This document shows, piece after piece, positions 47,086 through 53,748 of a stretch of DNA of 64,000 bases (position 1 is its first letter; every line of letters starts with the position of its first letter). The stretch is taken from the NCBI RefSeq assembly GCF_030812835.1, contig NZ_JAUSTM010000004.1, positions 1 through 64,000 on the forward strand. Reading direction: 5' to 3'. The notes beneath the pieces are model-generated. The model did not search any database. It saw only the letters and a list, made by a program, of their open reading frames with translations, and was not told the DNA's origin. The translations under genes were made by a program, and so were the position numbers. Source of the stretch: Streptococcus moroccensis (GTDB lineage Bacteria > Bacillota > Bacilli > Lactobacillales > Streptococcaceae).

Positions 47086-47455
47086 TTTTGCACCTGCAAA
47101 TTCACCCCCAAAAAGCTCCTCTTCCAACTGCTTTTTTAAATAACTAATGTGCTCTTGGTTAAAAGGAAGGTCCGAAAAAAATCGTCTAACTAGTTTTCCT
47201 TCTCTTCCTCCCAGTACATATGTAAATTTACACATATAGCCTGAATCCTCAAGTATTTTAAAGTGCTTATCGACGGATCTTTTGCTAATATTCAAGCGTT
47301 TAGCTATTTCCTCTGGATATACAACCCAGTCAGGCTTATTAGTCAATATCACTGTCAAAATACCAATAGTAGCAAGCTCAAGTCGTTTATCTTGGGTAAA
47401 AGCGTTATTGATTGATGTAAAGTTGTCGTTTGTGTTTCTGAAAGATATAGTTCAC
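47083..47455 (-). pseudogene. HTH replication initiator N-terminal protein, 5' frameshift
   Basis: The frame encodes SFRNTNDNFTSINNAF, then a winged helix (WVVYPEEIAKRLNISKRSVD). This is the N-terminal domain of phage replisome organisers. The best start, GTG 47455 (GGAGG six bases upstream), is out of frame; it reads 16 codons to a stop. Deleting one A in CTATATC would give MNYSFRNTNDN. In the current frame the conserved part begins at an ATA (47448), and the first usable codon (TTG 47358) would cut off the domain's start. It ends at TAG 47083 in the first iteron. Confidence 0.65.
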
Positions 47456-47465
47456 TTTAAACCTC

Positions 47466-47684
47466 CTATCTAACGGGTACGACTTTGCGAGTCTCAGGAT
47501 CAATGTCTTCACGACGGCCAGTTTTTGCATCTAAAAAGCCTTTTTCCTCTGCTCCTGATCGTGTTGCTGGTGCCATAGGCTTGGGCTTTTTTTGTGCCTT
47601 AAGCAACTTAACGTTTAGTAATAGTGACTCAATCAATACGACTGATAAAATAGTTCCTGTAATAATAATTTGTAAATTGTTCAT
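47466..47684 (-). CDS. small phage membrane protein
   Basis: A protein of 72 residues: an N-terminal hydrophobic segment (LQIIITGTILSVVLIESLL), then a polar tail rich in Lys, Arg and Pro. AAAGGAG supports ATG 47684. Function unknown. Confidence 0.65.
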   Translation of the reverse strand: MNNLQIIITGTILSVVLIESLLLNVKLLKAQKKPKPMAPATRSGAEEKGFLDAKTGRREDIDPETRKVVPVR

Positions 47685-47700
47685 GTGATAGCTCCTTTGT

Positions 47701-47988
47701 TTATGGTAATTGTGTTCTCTTCCAGTTTTTGTGATACCAGTCAATGACTTCATCACGAGGGTATTTTTCTCGAGCGTTTTTAATCCGTGGGAAATCAGCG
47801 TGGCAGTTGAAGCGTTCGTCAAATGTGCCAGTGTCCCTTGTTCCTAGCAACATTTCAGAGCATTGCGACTTATTGAGTTCCATAGGAAAACGTCTTTTTT
47901 CATCCATAACAATGTGCATGACTTTCAACGCTCTATCCATCAGACCAGCCTCAAACTGGTCCAACATTTGATTCATTAGATCGTTCAT
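47701..47988 (-). CDS. DUF771 family phage protein
   Basis: A protein of 95 residues. The C-terminal half (FDERFNCHADFPRIKNAREK, VIDWYHKNW) matches DUF771, an excisionase-like helix-turn-helix family of streptococcal phages. GGAGG supports ATG 47988, which overlaps the HNH gene's stop (TAATG). It may regulate the early region or excision. Confidence 0.8.
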   Translation of the reverse strand: MNDLMNQMLDQFEAGLMDRALKVMHIVMDEKRRFPMELNKSQCSEMLLGTRDTGTFDERFNCHADFPRIKNAREKYPRDEVIDWYHKNWKRTQLP

Positions 47989-48518
47989 TATGCGTACCTC
48001 CATCTATATCCGTGAGTCTGTTTCTGATGCCCCATTGCTGTTGCTGATATCTTCTGTGATGAGATACCCGTTGTCATTGATGCTGATTTTATTGAGTCGA
48101 ATGTATTTATAAGTTCACCATCAAGAGATAATTGTTCTACAGGTTTGTAACGACCTAAAGATGATTTTTCTGTTCTATCCCCGTGATTGGCATTTTCCTT
48201 ATCTGTCGCCCATTCTAAATTCTCAATTCTATTATTAATTTTGTTCTCGTCAATATGATTTATCGTTCGCTTATTGGTTGGATTTGGTAGGAATGCTTCA
48301 GCTACTAATCTATGGACTCTTACAGACTTCCTTAAGCCATTGAATGAAAGTGTCACTATTGGATATCCTGAAGATAAATTTTGTTTCAAGAATTGTCCTT
48401 TTGTTTTTCTTGTACTCTGTTTTGAATTGACCGTTCTGCTAATAGACCGAACACGACCAAGATTTGAAACTTGGTAATAACCTTTAGCAAATGGTATATC
48501 TTTCCAAATTTCTTTCAT
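47988..48518 (-). CDS. NUMOD4/HNH homing-type endonuclease
   Basis: A protein of 176 residues. The NUMOD4 motif is at the N-terminus (WKDIPFAKGYYQVSNLGRVRS), the HNH core in the middle (VHRLVAEAFLPNP, NHIDENKINN, LEWAT), and a NUMOD1-like DNA-binding helix at the end (SIKSASMTTGISSQKI). Such free-standing genes spread between phages by cutting uninvaded alleles. It separates the antirepressor gene from DUF771. The Shine-Dalgarno is weak. Confidence 0.9.
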   Translation of the reverse strand: MKEIWKDIPFAKGYYQVSNLGRVRSISRTVNSKQSTRKTKGQFLKQNLSSGYPIVTLSFNGLRKSVRVHRLVAEAFLPNPTNKRTINHIDENKINNRIENLEWATDKENANHGDRTEKSSLGRYKPVEQLSLDGELINTFDSIKSASMTTGISSQKISATAMGHQKQTHGYRWRYA

Positions 48519-48565
48519 TGTGATATAATCCTCTTGAAAATATTTATTTTTGAGCCTGATTGCCG

Positions 48566-49282
48566 TCAGGCTTTTTCTGCGCCATTGAGAGCATAGATGC
48601 GCATCTTAGTATTAGTGCTTGGCTCCCAGTTCATCCAGTAAGCAAAGGCTTGGCCCTCAGCTTTCTTTGGTAACATGTCATAGCGACTAATGTTAAAATG
48701 GTCCTTGAAGTCAATCTCGGCTTCTCGAAAGACCGATTGAGCAAAAGGTTTATCTGCATAAGCAGGACTCTCCATGCCACCAAGCCACATGACAACACGG
48801 GATTTCCGCTTCTTAAGCAAAGCTTGAGCGGTGCTAGGGTGGATAGGTTGCTCGCTCTTGAGATAATCCACATCCTCTTTCAATTGCTTTTGCTGCTCTT
48901 TGAGTGCCTTCTGGCCAGAGAATAGGCTGATAAAAGCTTCCTCATTCAGATTTTCTGGCACATAAGCGCCCTGTCTGCGAATAGCTGGCAAGACCTCTCT
49001 TATTACCCAGCGTTTAAATTCCTTGGCCTGTGGCAACTTGCTGGATAAGATCAGCGAGTACAGGCCAGATTCATTGATGATGATTGGATTTTGATTTCTG
49101 CCGATGGCGTCACGAATCGTTACCCCATCCGTTTTGTCTTCGTCATCTACGTGATCAAAAATTGCTTTTCTAGAATTTGAGTAACCCAGAATATCAGCCA
49201 CATCTTTTCCGACAAACCAAGGTTCATCATCAATGGTTAACGTACGGACTTCCTGTCCGTGAAAATGATAAATTTCGTTCAT
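48566..49282 (-). CDS. phage antirepressor (BRO-N and ORF6C domains)
   Basis: A protein of 238 residues. BRO-N spans about 10-110 (WFVGKDVADILGYSNSRKAI, NESGLYSLILSSKLPQAKEF). A helical linker leads to an ORF6C-type C-terminus (PKKAEGQAFAYWMNWEPS). It likely counters the repressor during induction. It is the second leftward gene after the cro-like gene. Confidence 0.88.
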   Translation of the reverse strand: MNEIYHFHGQEVRTLTIDDEPWFVGKDVADILGYSNSRKAIFDHVDDEDKTDGVTIRDAIGRNQNPIIINESGLYSLILSSKLPQAKEFKRWVIREVLPAIRRQGAYVPENLNEEAFISLFSGQKALKEQQKQLKEDVDYLKSEQPIHPSTAQALLKKRKSRVVMWLGGMESPAYADKPFAQSVFREAEIDFKDHFNISRYDMLPKKAEGQAFAYWMNWEPSTNTKMRIYALNGAEKA

Positions 49283-49293
49283 AAAATGCCTTT

Positions 49294-49479
49294 CTATCGA
49301 AATTCCTCCGTACTGACGCCTAGAGCATCAGCGAGCTTGCAAACATTGGCAAATTTCAAGTCTTTCTTCTTTCCAGATTTCAATTCAGCCAACATCTGAT
49401 AATTGACGTCTGCTTTTTTAGCTAAAGCATAGGCGGTTATTTTTTGGTCTTTTAATAGACGTTCAATAGATTCCCACAT
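49294..49479 (-). CDS. Cro-like XRE regulator
   Basis: A protein of 61 residues that is almost entirely HTH_3 (ITAYALAKKADVNYQMLAEL). AAGGAG lies upstream. It is first in the leftward early operon, the position of Cro, and probably binds sites in 49490-49575. Confidence 0.85.
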   Translation of the reverse strand: MWESIERLLKDQKITAYALAKKADVNYQMLAELKSGKKKDLKFANVCKLADALGVSTEEFR

Positions 49480-49636
49480 AATACTCCTTCATACTATATT
49501 TAGTTGTAGCAATAGGACCTAAGACCTATTTTTACACAACATATAGTTTTTTCTATATTTCTTTGTTATACTATTTTTGTGAGTAAAACCTTTACACTCT
49601 TTATTCACTAAAAACTACAGAAAGGAGGGTGAATCA
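49480..49636. promoter_or_regulatory. divergent early control region
   Basis: Between the Cro-like gene and the rightward 85-residue gene. An extended -10 TGTTATACT (TATACT 49567-49572) faces right. ACTATA half-sites recur (near 49493, 49549 in reverse, and 49570), in settings such as ACTATATTTAGTTGT and ACAACATATAGT. They differ from the GCGTA-type operators near cI. Confidence 0.55.
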
Positions 49637-49894
49637 ATGGATAAAAAATATTATGGTACATTCTTAAAATACCGCACTCAAACAGTTGGAAAAACTAGTG
49701 TCGAACCAGAATCTGAAGTTGAATACACTATTATTGCTGGTGAAGATGAACAAAGTATGGTTCAAGCTGTAACTGTTCATAAGAACGGCTTGATTCTATT
49801 ATCTAACTCAGAGACTGCTGAGTTTTGGTCAAACAGGAAGCCTGTATTTTCAGAACAAGATGGCATTACTGTTATCACTTTTGAAAACGAATAG
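49637..49894 (+). CDS. hypothetical rightward protein of the immunity region
   Basis: An acidic, beta-rich protein of 85 residues (DKKYYGTFLKYRTQTVGK, VHKNGLILLSNSETAEFW). AAAGGAGGG lies upstream. It is divergent from the Cro-like gene where a repressor would be expected, but it has no HTH. It is probably expressed in the lysogen. No family recognised. Confidence 0.65.
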   Translation: MDKKYYGTFLKYRTQTVGKTSVEPESEVEYTIIAGEDEQSMVQAVTVHKNGLILLSNSETAEFWSNRKPVFSEQDGITVITFENE

Positions 49895-50018
49895 TGCCTC
49901 TTGCTAAATCAAAATTAAGTCTCTTATTTTGGGAATGAAATGAACCGCAGATTTTACTAGAGTGTATTCTGATAGGATTTGTTTTATTTATTCGATACGG
50001 GTAGTGTTTTGGTCTCAT
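49875..50018 (-). CDS. 47-residue protein starting MRPKHYPYR
   Basis: Its first nine residues nearly repeat the 50-residue late protein at 41472-41624 (MRPNHYPYR), and the rest differs. AAAGGAG lies upstream. The 3' end overlaps the rightward 85-residue gene by 20 bases. It may be a decayed duplicate or an early paralogue. It is transcribed against a rightward transcript that ends at 50147. Confidence 0.5.
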   Translation of the reverse strand: MRPKHYPYRINKTNPIRIHSSKICGSFHSQNKRLNFDLARGTIRFQK

Positions 50019-50105
50019 ATTGTCTCCTTTATAATTTGATGTACCTTTTCTGCTTCAAGATAGCTAGAAAAGAGGTACCTAATGAGTTTTAAAGTAATTG
50101 ATTTT

Positions 50106-50147
50106 AGCCATTGTTTCAGCTACTGCAGTTTAACAGTGGCTTTTTTG
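50106..50147 (+). terminator. rightward terminator in the immunity region
   Basis: The stem AGCCATTGTT pairs with AACAGTGGCT (one mismatch), then TTTTTT. It should end the transcript from 49637. An inverted repeat GTACCTTTTCT / AGAAAAG-GTAC lies just before it (about 50041-50082). Confidence 0.75.
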
Positions 50148-50148
50148 T

Positions 50149-50361
50149 TTATACTTCCTCAAACTCTTCCCACGGCTCACGTATGCCCAATTTCTTAGAC
50201 ACAGCAAGTTTGAGGTTATCACTGCCGTGGCCGTCATTTAAAAGCCTTGTAATCATTGGTGCTGAAACACCGATGACTTGAGCTAAGTCGCTTTTGGTCC
50301 AGCGTCGTTCATTCATTTTCTGAATGACTAAATCAATCCATTTTTGATGTTGTTGGCTCAT
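50149..50361 (-). CDS. second small XRE regulator
   Basis: A protein of 70 residues with an HTH (TKSDLAQVIGVSAPMITRLL at about 19-38). GAAAGGAA supports ATG 50361. It lies between the two control regions and is closer to cI than the Cro-like gene at 49294, so either could be the real antagonist of CI. Confidence 0.75.
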   Translation of the reverse strand: MSQQHQKWIDLVIQKMNERRWTKSDLAQVIGVSAPMITRLLNDGHGSDNLKLAVSKKLGIREPWEEFEEV

Positions 50362-50411
50362 GTTATTCCTTTCTAATCTGATATAATAAAAATAAAAAAC
50401 AGGGATCAATC

Positions 50412-50900
50412 ATGAAATTACAAGATAGAATCAAAGATTTGTTGTCATCATTTAGAGAAAAATTACTTCTCCTCTTTTTCTTTACTATCCTGCTTATAAT
50501 AAATTTCAGTATTATAACAGTAAGCAATGAATCTGCTTTCTCAATATTACAAGCGGTGAATTATACTACTATGTATTGGTCAATTTTACTACCACTATTC
50601 TGTGGAATGTGTTTTCTTTTGATTGTTCATGAGTTGTTCAAATTATTCAATTTCGAATCAAAAGGTGATATGGCTTTGAGCAGCATCATAACAATTCTTC
50701 TTACAGTAATATTGATTGGTAGAAATCTATTAGTTACACTAACAGAAAGTCAATTTAATTTAATGATCACTCTTTTTGGTTTTCCTGGGTTCGTATTTCT
50801 TCCTAAACTCTTTAGCTATATTTTGAAGTTCAGATATCGTCAATCGACAGATAATAATCGTGACTGCAAGGACGATTGCTTGGATAAAGAGTCCCAGTAA
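50412..50900 (+). CDS. polytopic membrane protein of unknown function
   Basis: A protein of 162 residues with about four membrane segments (around 19-38, 55-77, 86-107, 117-135) and a polar Asp/Lys-rich tail. The start has AGGGAT upstream. It is rightward and beside the repressor, the usual place for superinfection-exclusion or abortive-infection genes. The role is inferred from position only. Its last 47 codons overlap the opposing gene at 50760. Confidence 0.55.
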   Translation: MKLQDRIKDLLSSFREKLLLLFFFTILLIINFSIITVSNESAFSILQAVNYTTMYWSILLPLFCGMCFLLIVHELFKLFNFESKGDMALSSIITILLTVILIGRNLLVTLTESQFNLMITLFGFPGFVFLPKLFSYILKFRYRQSTDNNRDCKDDCLDKESQ

Positions 50901-50927
50901 GACTGTATCTTCAATGATTTTCGTCAA
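50760..50927 (-). CDS. 55-residue single-span membrane protein
   Basis: The frame extends further upstream, but AAAGGAG lies nine bases before TTG 50927, giving MTKIIEDTVLLGLFIQAIVL and then a basic tail (EFRKKYEPRKTKKSDH). It overlaps the end of the opposing membrane gene by 141 bases. It may be the first leftward gene from the CI-controlled region. Function unknown. Confidence 0.5.
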   Translation of the reverse strand: MTKIIEDTVLLGLFIQAIVLAVTIIICRLTISELQNIAKEFRKKYEPRKTKKSDH

Positions 50928-50976
50928 ATAGCTTTTCTCCTTTCTAAAATAAATAGTTAAAAAGTTAGTAAAATCC

Positions 50977-51005
50977 TTGACATTCTTTTGCGTATAAGCT
51001 AAAAT
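50977..51005 (+). promoter_or_regulatory. promoter with operator O1 in the spacer
   Basis: TTGACA and TAAAAT are spaced by 17 bases. The operator-like TTTTGCGTATAAGCTAAAA (50986-51004) fills the spacer. Rightward transcripts would cross a 200-base leader before cI. Confidence 0.7.
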
Positions 51006-51131
51006 TAATGCATAAAGAAAACACTTGAAAAAACAATAGTTCATTCAATTAAGTCGCTCGCCAAAGCTTTTATTTTTTTGAATTAGTTTTTACTTGTGTT
51101 TTAACTAACTCTTTAACTTTACAAAAACTAT

Positions 51132-51148
51132 TTTAGCGTAAACGCAAA
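51132..51148. promoter_or_regulatory. operator O2
   Basis: TTTAGCGTAAACGCAAA is the most symmetric copy of a half-site GCGTA / ACGC pattern found three times upstream of cI. Confidence 0.65.
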
Positions 51149-51162
51149 TATAAGTCAAGAGA

Positions 51163-51183
51163 TTTTTGCGTATTTGTTAAAAT
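51163..51183 (+). promoter_or_regulatory. cI promoter with operator O3
   Basis: The extended -10 TGTTAAAAT (51176-51183) lies inside a third operator copy, TTTTGCGTATTTGTTAAAA (51164-51182), about 36 bp before the cI start. This suggests autoregulation. Confidence 0.6.
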
Positions 51184-51218
51184 ATTTTTTGTCATGTCTT
51201 AGAAAGGCTGATAAATCA

Positions 51219-51572
51219 ATGTCTTCAACGTTTGATATCGTAAAAGACTTATGCAAAAAACAAGGAATTTCACTAAATTTCCTAGAAGAAAAATTAGGAT
51301 TAGGTAAGAATTCACTATATGGTTTAAAAAGAAATCAACCATCTGCAGAACGTCTTCAAGAAATTGCAGATTATTTCCACGTCTCAACTGATTACTTGCT
51401 GGGCCGTACAGACAACCCACGGATTGCAAAAGAGTCCGACGCCCCCTCAGAGGTTGACCTTAAGGAATTAGCTAAAGACTCATTCTTTTACGATGGTCAC
51501 CACCTCAATGATGAGGATATAGACTTGATAGCGTCATTGCTTGAGACAAGAATTAAAAACAGACAGGACTGA
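51219..51572 (+). CDS. CI-like phage repressor
   Basis: A protein of 117 residues. The N-terminal HTH is ISLNFLEEKLGLGKNSLYGL, with the family end HVSTDYLLGRTDNP. There is no LexA-like peptidase domain, so it is not self-cleaving. The ImmA-type protease encoded next probably inactivates it on induction. AAAGG upstream supports ATG 51219. Confidence 0.88.
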   Translation: MSSTFDIVKDLCKKQGISLNFLEEKLGLGKNSLYGLKRNQPSAERLQEIADYFHVSTDYLLGRTDNPRIAKESDAPSEVDLKELAKDSFFYDGHHLNDEDIDLIASLLETRIKNRQD

Positions 51573-51578
51573 TGCCAT

Positions 51579-51935
51579 ATGACTCAAATTGCCTACTTCG
51601 ATGGCAGAGACACTGGAGTCAACGGTGTCTATAATAAACCTTTTGACACAGTCTTTGTTAACAGTTACCTGGATGACATTGACAAAAAGAAGGTCACCTA
51701 TCACGAACTGGGTCATAAGCATCACACAAAAGCGGATTATGAGTTCAACCGTGAGCGCTGCGAACTTCAGGCGGATAGAAACATGATCCACCATCTGCTG
51801 AAAGAAGAGCTGGATCTCATGGACGACCATAAAGAATTTAACTATGTCAGCTTTATGGAAAAATACAGATTAAAAACCATAGCCGATGAGACCATGGTCA
51901 AAGAAGAATTTAATAACTTAGCTAATATAATTTAA
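51579..51935 (+). CDS. ImmA/IrrE-family metallopeptidase
   Basis: A protein of 118 residues with the zinc motif HELGH (42-46) and a downstream acidic helix (ERCELQADRNMIHHLL) supplying the third ligand. It lies six bases after cI. By analogy with ICEBs1 ImmA it would cleave the repressor and trigger induction. Confidence 0.9.
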   Translation: MTQIAYFDGRDTGVNGVYNKPFDTVFVNSYLDDIDKKKVTYHELGHKHHTKADYEFNRERCELQADRNMIHHLLKEELDLMDDHKEFNYVSFMEKYRLKTIADETMVKEEFNNLANII

Positions 51936-51948
51936 AGGAGGAATAATA

Positions 51949-52353
51949 ATGGCATTATTTGGTGGCAAAAACAAAGAACCTGAAGTAGAAATTTTTACAG
52001 CTGAGCCAAACGAGCGAGTTTTTGAGTTTAAGAAATCAAAGACGATAGTAAGAATAGATGACTACTTTATCAGAATTGCAAGAAAAAGCAACATGTCAAA
52101 TATGCTTCTACATGGACTTGATGGCGAAAAATCAATTTTGTTATCAGAAATAACTGCATATCAATTAAAAGAGCCAGGGGCAACGGTTGGATATTTACAA
52201 TTGGTATATCCTGGATCAGCAGATACTAAAGGTGGTGTCTTTGATGCTGTTAAGGATGAGAATACAGTCACTTTTCTCAAAGAAGATAAACAAGCTATCT
52301 TAGAATTGAAGATAGCAATAGAAACTGCCTTGAAAAATAAGGTTCAGAAATAA
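51949..52353 (+). CDS. PH-like DUF4429-type protein
   Basis: A beta-rich protein of 134 residues (FEFKKSKTIVRIDDYFIRIA, GYLQLVYPGSADTKGG, DENTVTFLK) resembling the bacterial PH-like domain found beside cI in streptococcal prophages. GGAGG lies upstream. It is third in the cI-immA transcript. Role unknown; membrane or phage-exclusion functions have been suggested only by context. Confidence 0.65.
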   Translation: MALFGGKNKEPEVEIFTAEPNERVFEFKKSKTIVRIDDYFIRIARKSNMSNMLLHGLDGEKSILLSEITAYQLKEPGATVGYLQLVYPGSADTKGGVFDAVKDENTVTFLKEDKQAILELKIAIETALKNKVQK

Positions 52354-52355
52354 AC

Positions 52356-52398
52356 AAAAAGCCCTACGCTCAAATTTTGGTCGAGGAGAGCGTAAGGC
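52356..52398 (-). terminator. hairpin between lysogeny operon and integrase
   Basis: GCCCTACGCTC pairs with GAGCGTAAGGC (one mismatch). The T-run lies on the minus strand, so it would end leftward transcripts. In the rightward direction it is only a stem-loop. Confidence 0.55.
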
Positions 52399-52476
52399 GA
52401 ATCGTATAAGAAAAATTGCCAATCTGGCAAGTGTTTTCTTGTACTCATTTTATCAGAAATGAGGTTAAAAAACAAT

Positions 52477-53547
52477 ATGGCATCAGTCAGAAAAAGGGGA
52501 AAATACTTCGAATACCGTGTTGTCTATCGTGACAGTCTAGGAGAGAGGCATGAGACAACTGGTGGTGGATTTAAGACTAAGGCTCAGGCTAGGGCGGCAG
52601 GTCAACTGAGAGAGGTTGAATTGAGGCAATCGCCGATGAAAAATGATGATGTAACCTTGCTTGATTATTACCAAGAATGGGCCAATCTTTATAAAAAGCC
52701 GTACGTTGTAAAAAAGACATGGCAATCCTATAAACAGACCAAGACCCACATCACAAACTACTTTGGCAAAATCAAACTCAAGGAAATAACGCCAATTCGG
52801 TATCAAACGTTTCTAAATGAATTTGGCGCTAAGTATGCACAAGATACAATAGAGCGAACGCACTATCACATCAAATCGGCTGTCAAAATTGCTGTACGTG
52901 ACCGCCTGATGCTCTCTAATTTCACGGAAGGCGCTATTGTCAAATCGCAGAAGGAAAAGAAGCCTGAAGCAGAGAGTTACCTTGAAGAGGATGAATATTT
53001 CTACGTGATTTCTCAAGCACAACAAAACCCTCAATACATCTCACACATGACGATCTATGTTCTCGCTGTCAGTGGGATGCGGTTTGCTGAGGCGATGGGG
53101 CTGACATGGGAAGATATTGATTTTAAGAAGCAAGTCTTTAGAATTGAAAATACCTGGGATTATTCTGACACAGAAGACTTCGCTGATACCAAAAACAAGC
53201 AATCTATCAGAGAAGTGCCATTTAATGACAATGTTGCCGAAGTTTTGAAGAATTATAAGGAAAACCACTGGAAAGACAATGATCAGGGTCGTGTCCTGTT
53301 TGGTGTGTCTAACAGCGCCACAAACAAGTCCTTAAAGCGAATGGTTAAGCGAGAGGTGCATCCTCATACCCTAAGACACACATACGCTTCATATCTCATT
53401 TTCAAAGGTGTTCCTGTGGCTAGTATTTCAAAACTACTAGGTCATAAATCTATTTTGATTACCTTGAAGGTATATGCCCACCAGTTCGAGAGAATGAAGG
53501 AGCAGCACCATTCAGAGGTCAGAGGGATTTTATCAGAGATTCATTAG
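52477..53547 (+). CDS. int: prophage tyrosine integrase
   Basis: An integrase of 356 residues. An AP2-like arm-binding N-terminus (RKRGKYFEYRVVYRDSLGER) is followed by a SAM-like core-binding domain. The catalytic residues are Arg202, Lys near 239-241, His297 and Arg300 (HTLRH), His323 (GHKS) and Tyr333 (KVYAH). GAGG upstream favours ATG 52477 over an ATG six codons earlier. It lies beside attR and would recombine the tRNA-Cys site. Confidence 0.95.
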   Translation: MASVRKRGKYFEYRVVYRDSLGERHETTGGGFKTKAQARAAGQLREVELRQSPMKNDDVTLLDYYQEWANLYKKPYVVKKTWQSYKQTKTHITNYFGKIKLKEITPIRYQTFLNEFGAKYAQDTIERTHYHIKSAVKIAVRDRLMLSNFTEGAIVKSQKEKKPEAESYLEEDEYFYVISQAQQNPQYISHMTIYVLAVSGMRFAEAMGLTWEDIDFKKQVFRIENTWDYSDTEDFADTKNKQSIREVPFNDNVAEVLKNYKENHWKDNDQGRVLFGVSNSATNKSLKRMVKREVHPHTLRHTYASYLIFKGVPVASISKLLGHKSILITLKVYAHQFERMKEQHHSEVRGILSEIH

Positions 53548-53570
53548 TTGGTGGGCAAATGGTGGGCAAA
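53546..53570 (+). repeat. right copy of 25-bp terminal repeat
   Basis: Identical to 20943-20967: two tandem TGGTGGGCAAA units. It overlaps the integrase stop codon and lies 30 bp before attR. Probable arm-type integrase sites. Confidence 0.7.
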
Positions 53571-53600
53571 CAGCCCCAAACCCTTGATATATTAACGGTG

Positions 53601-53620
53601 TCAAATCCGTCTACCGCCTT
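53601..53620 (+). repeat. attR core
   Basis: The same 20 bases as attL (20826-20845). Here they are the displaced duplicate of the tRNA-Cys 3' end, without the rest of the tRNA. Confidence 0.93.
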
Positions 53621-53635
53621 TTTTATAGCCTTACA

Positions 53636-53671
53636 GGAGAAATCTGTTCCCTTTGGGAGCAGGTTTTTTCT
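53636..53671 (+). terminator. displaced native tRNA-Cys terminator
   Basis: CTG-TTCCC pairs with GGGA-CAG around a TTT loop and is followed by GTTTTTTC. It lies just beyond attR. In a strain without the prophage it would sit about 25 bp after tRNA-Cys. Confidence 0.75.
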
Positions 53672-53694
53672 GTTCTAAATGAAAAGGTCTCCTC

Positions 53695-53723
53695 TTGCTC
53701 GCTTTTCTCACTTCTGCTATAAT
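53695..53723 (+). promoter_or_regulatory. promoter of the S66 peptidase gene
   Basis: TTGCTC and TATAAT are spaced by 17 bases, 25 bp before ATG 53749. Confidence 0.8.
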
Positions 53724-53748
53724 GGTTAAAATTTCTGGGAGGATTGCC

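Larger units (their letters stand above)
20826..53620. mobile_element. siphoprophage integrated in tRNA-Cys
   Basis: This element of about 32.8 kb is bounded by 20-bp direct repeats, the left one in the tRNA-Cys 3' end. It carries complete lysogeny, replication, packaging (HNH-terminase, so probably cos type), HK97-type head, long-tail and lysis modules. Lytic genes read leftward and lysogeny genes rightward. It has no phage helicase, primase or recombinase, only an HTH/DnaD initiator and SSB, so it must use the host replisome. Two early genes look frameshifted. Confidence 0.95.
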
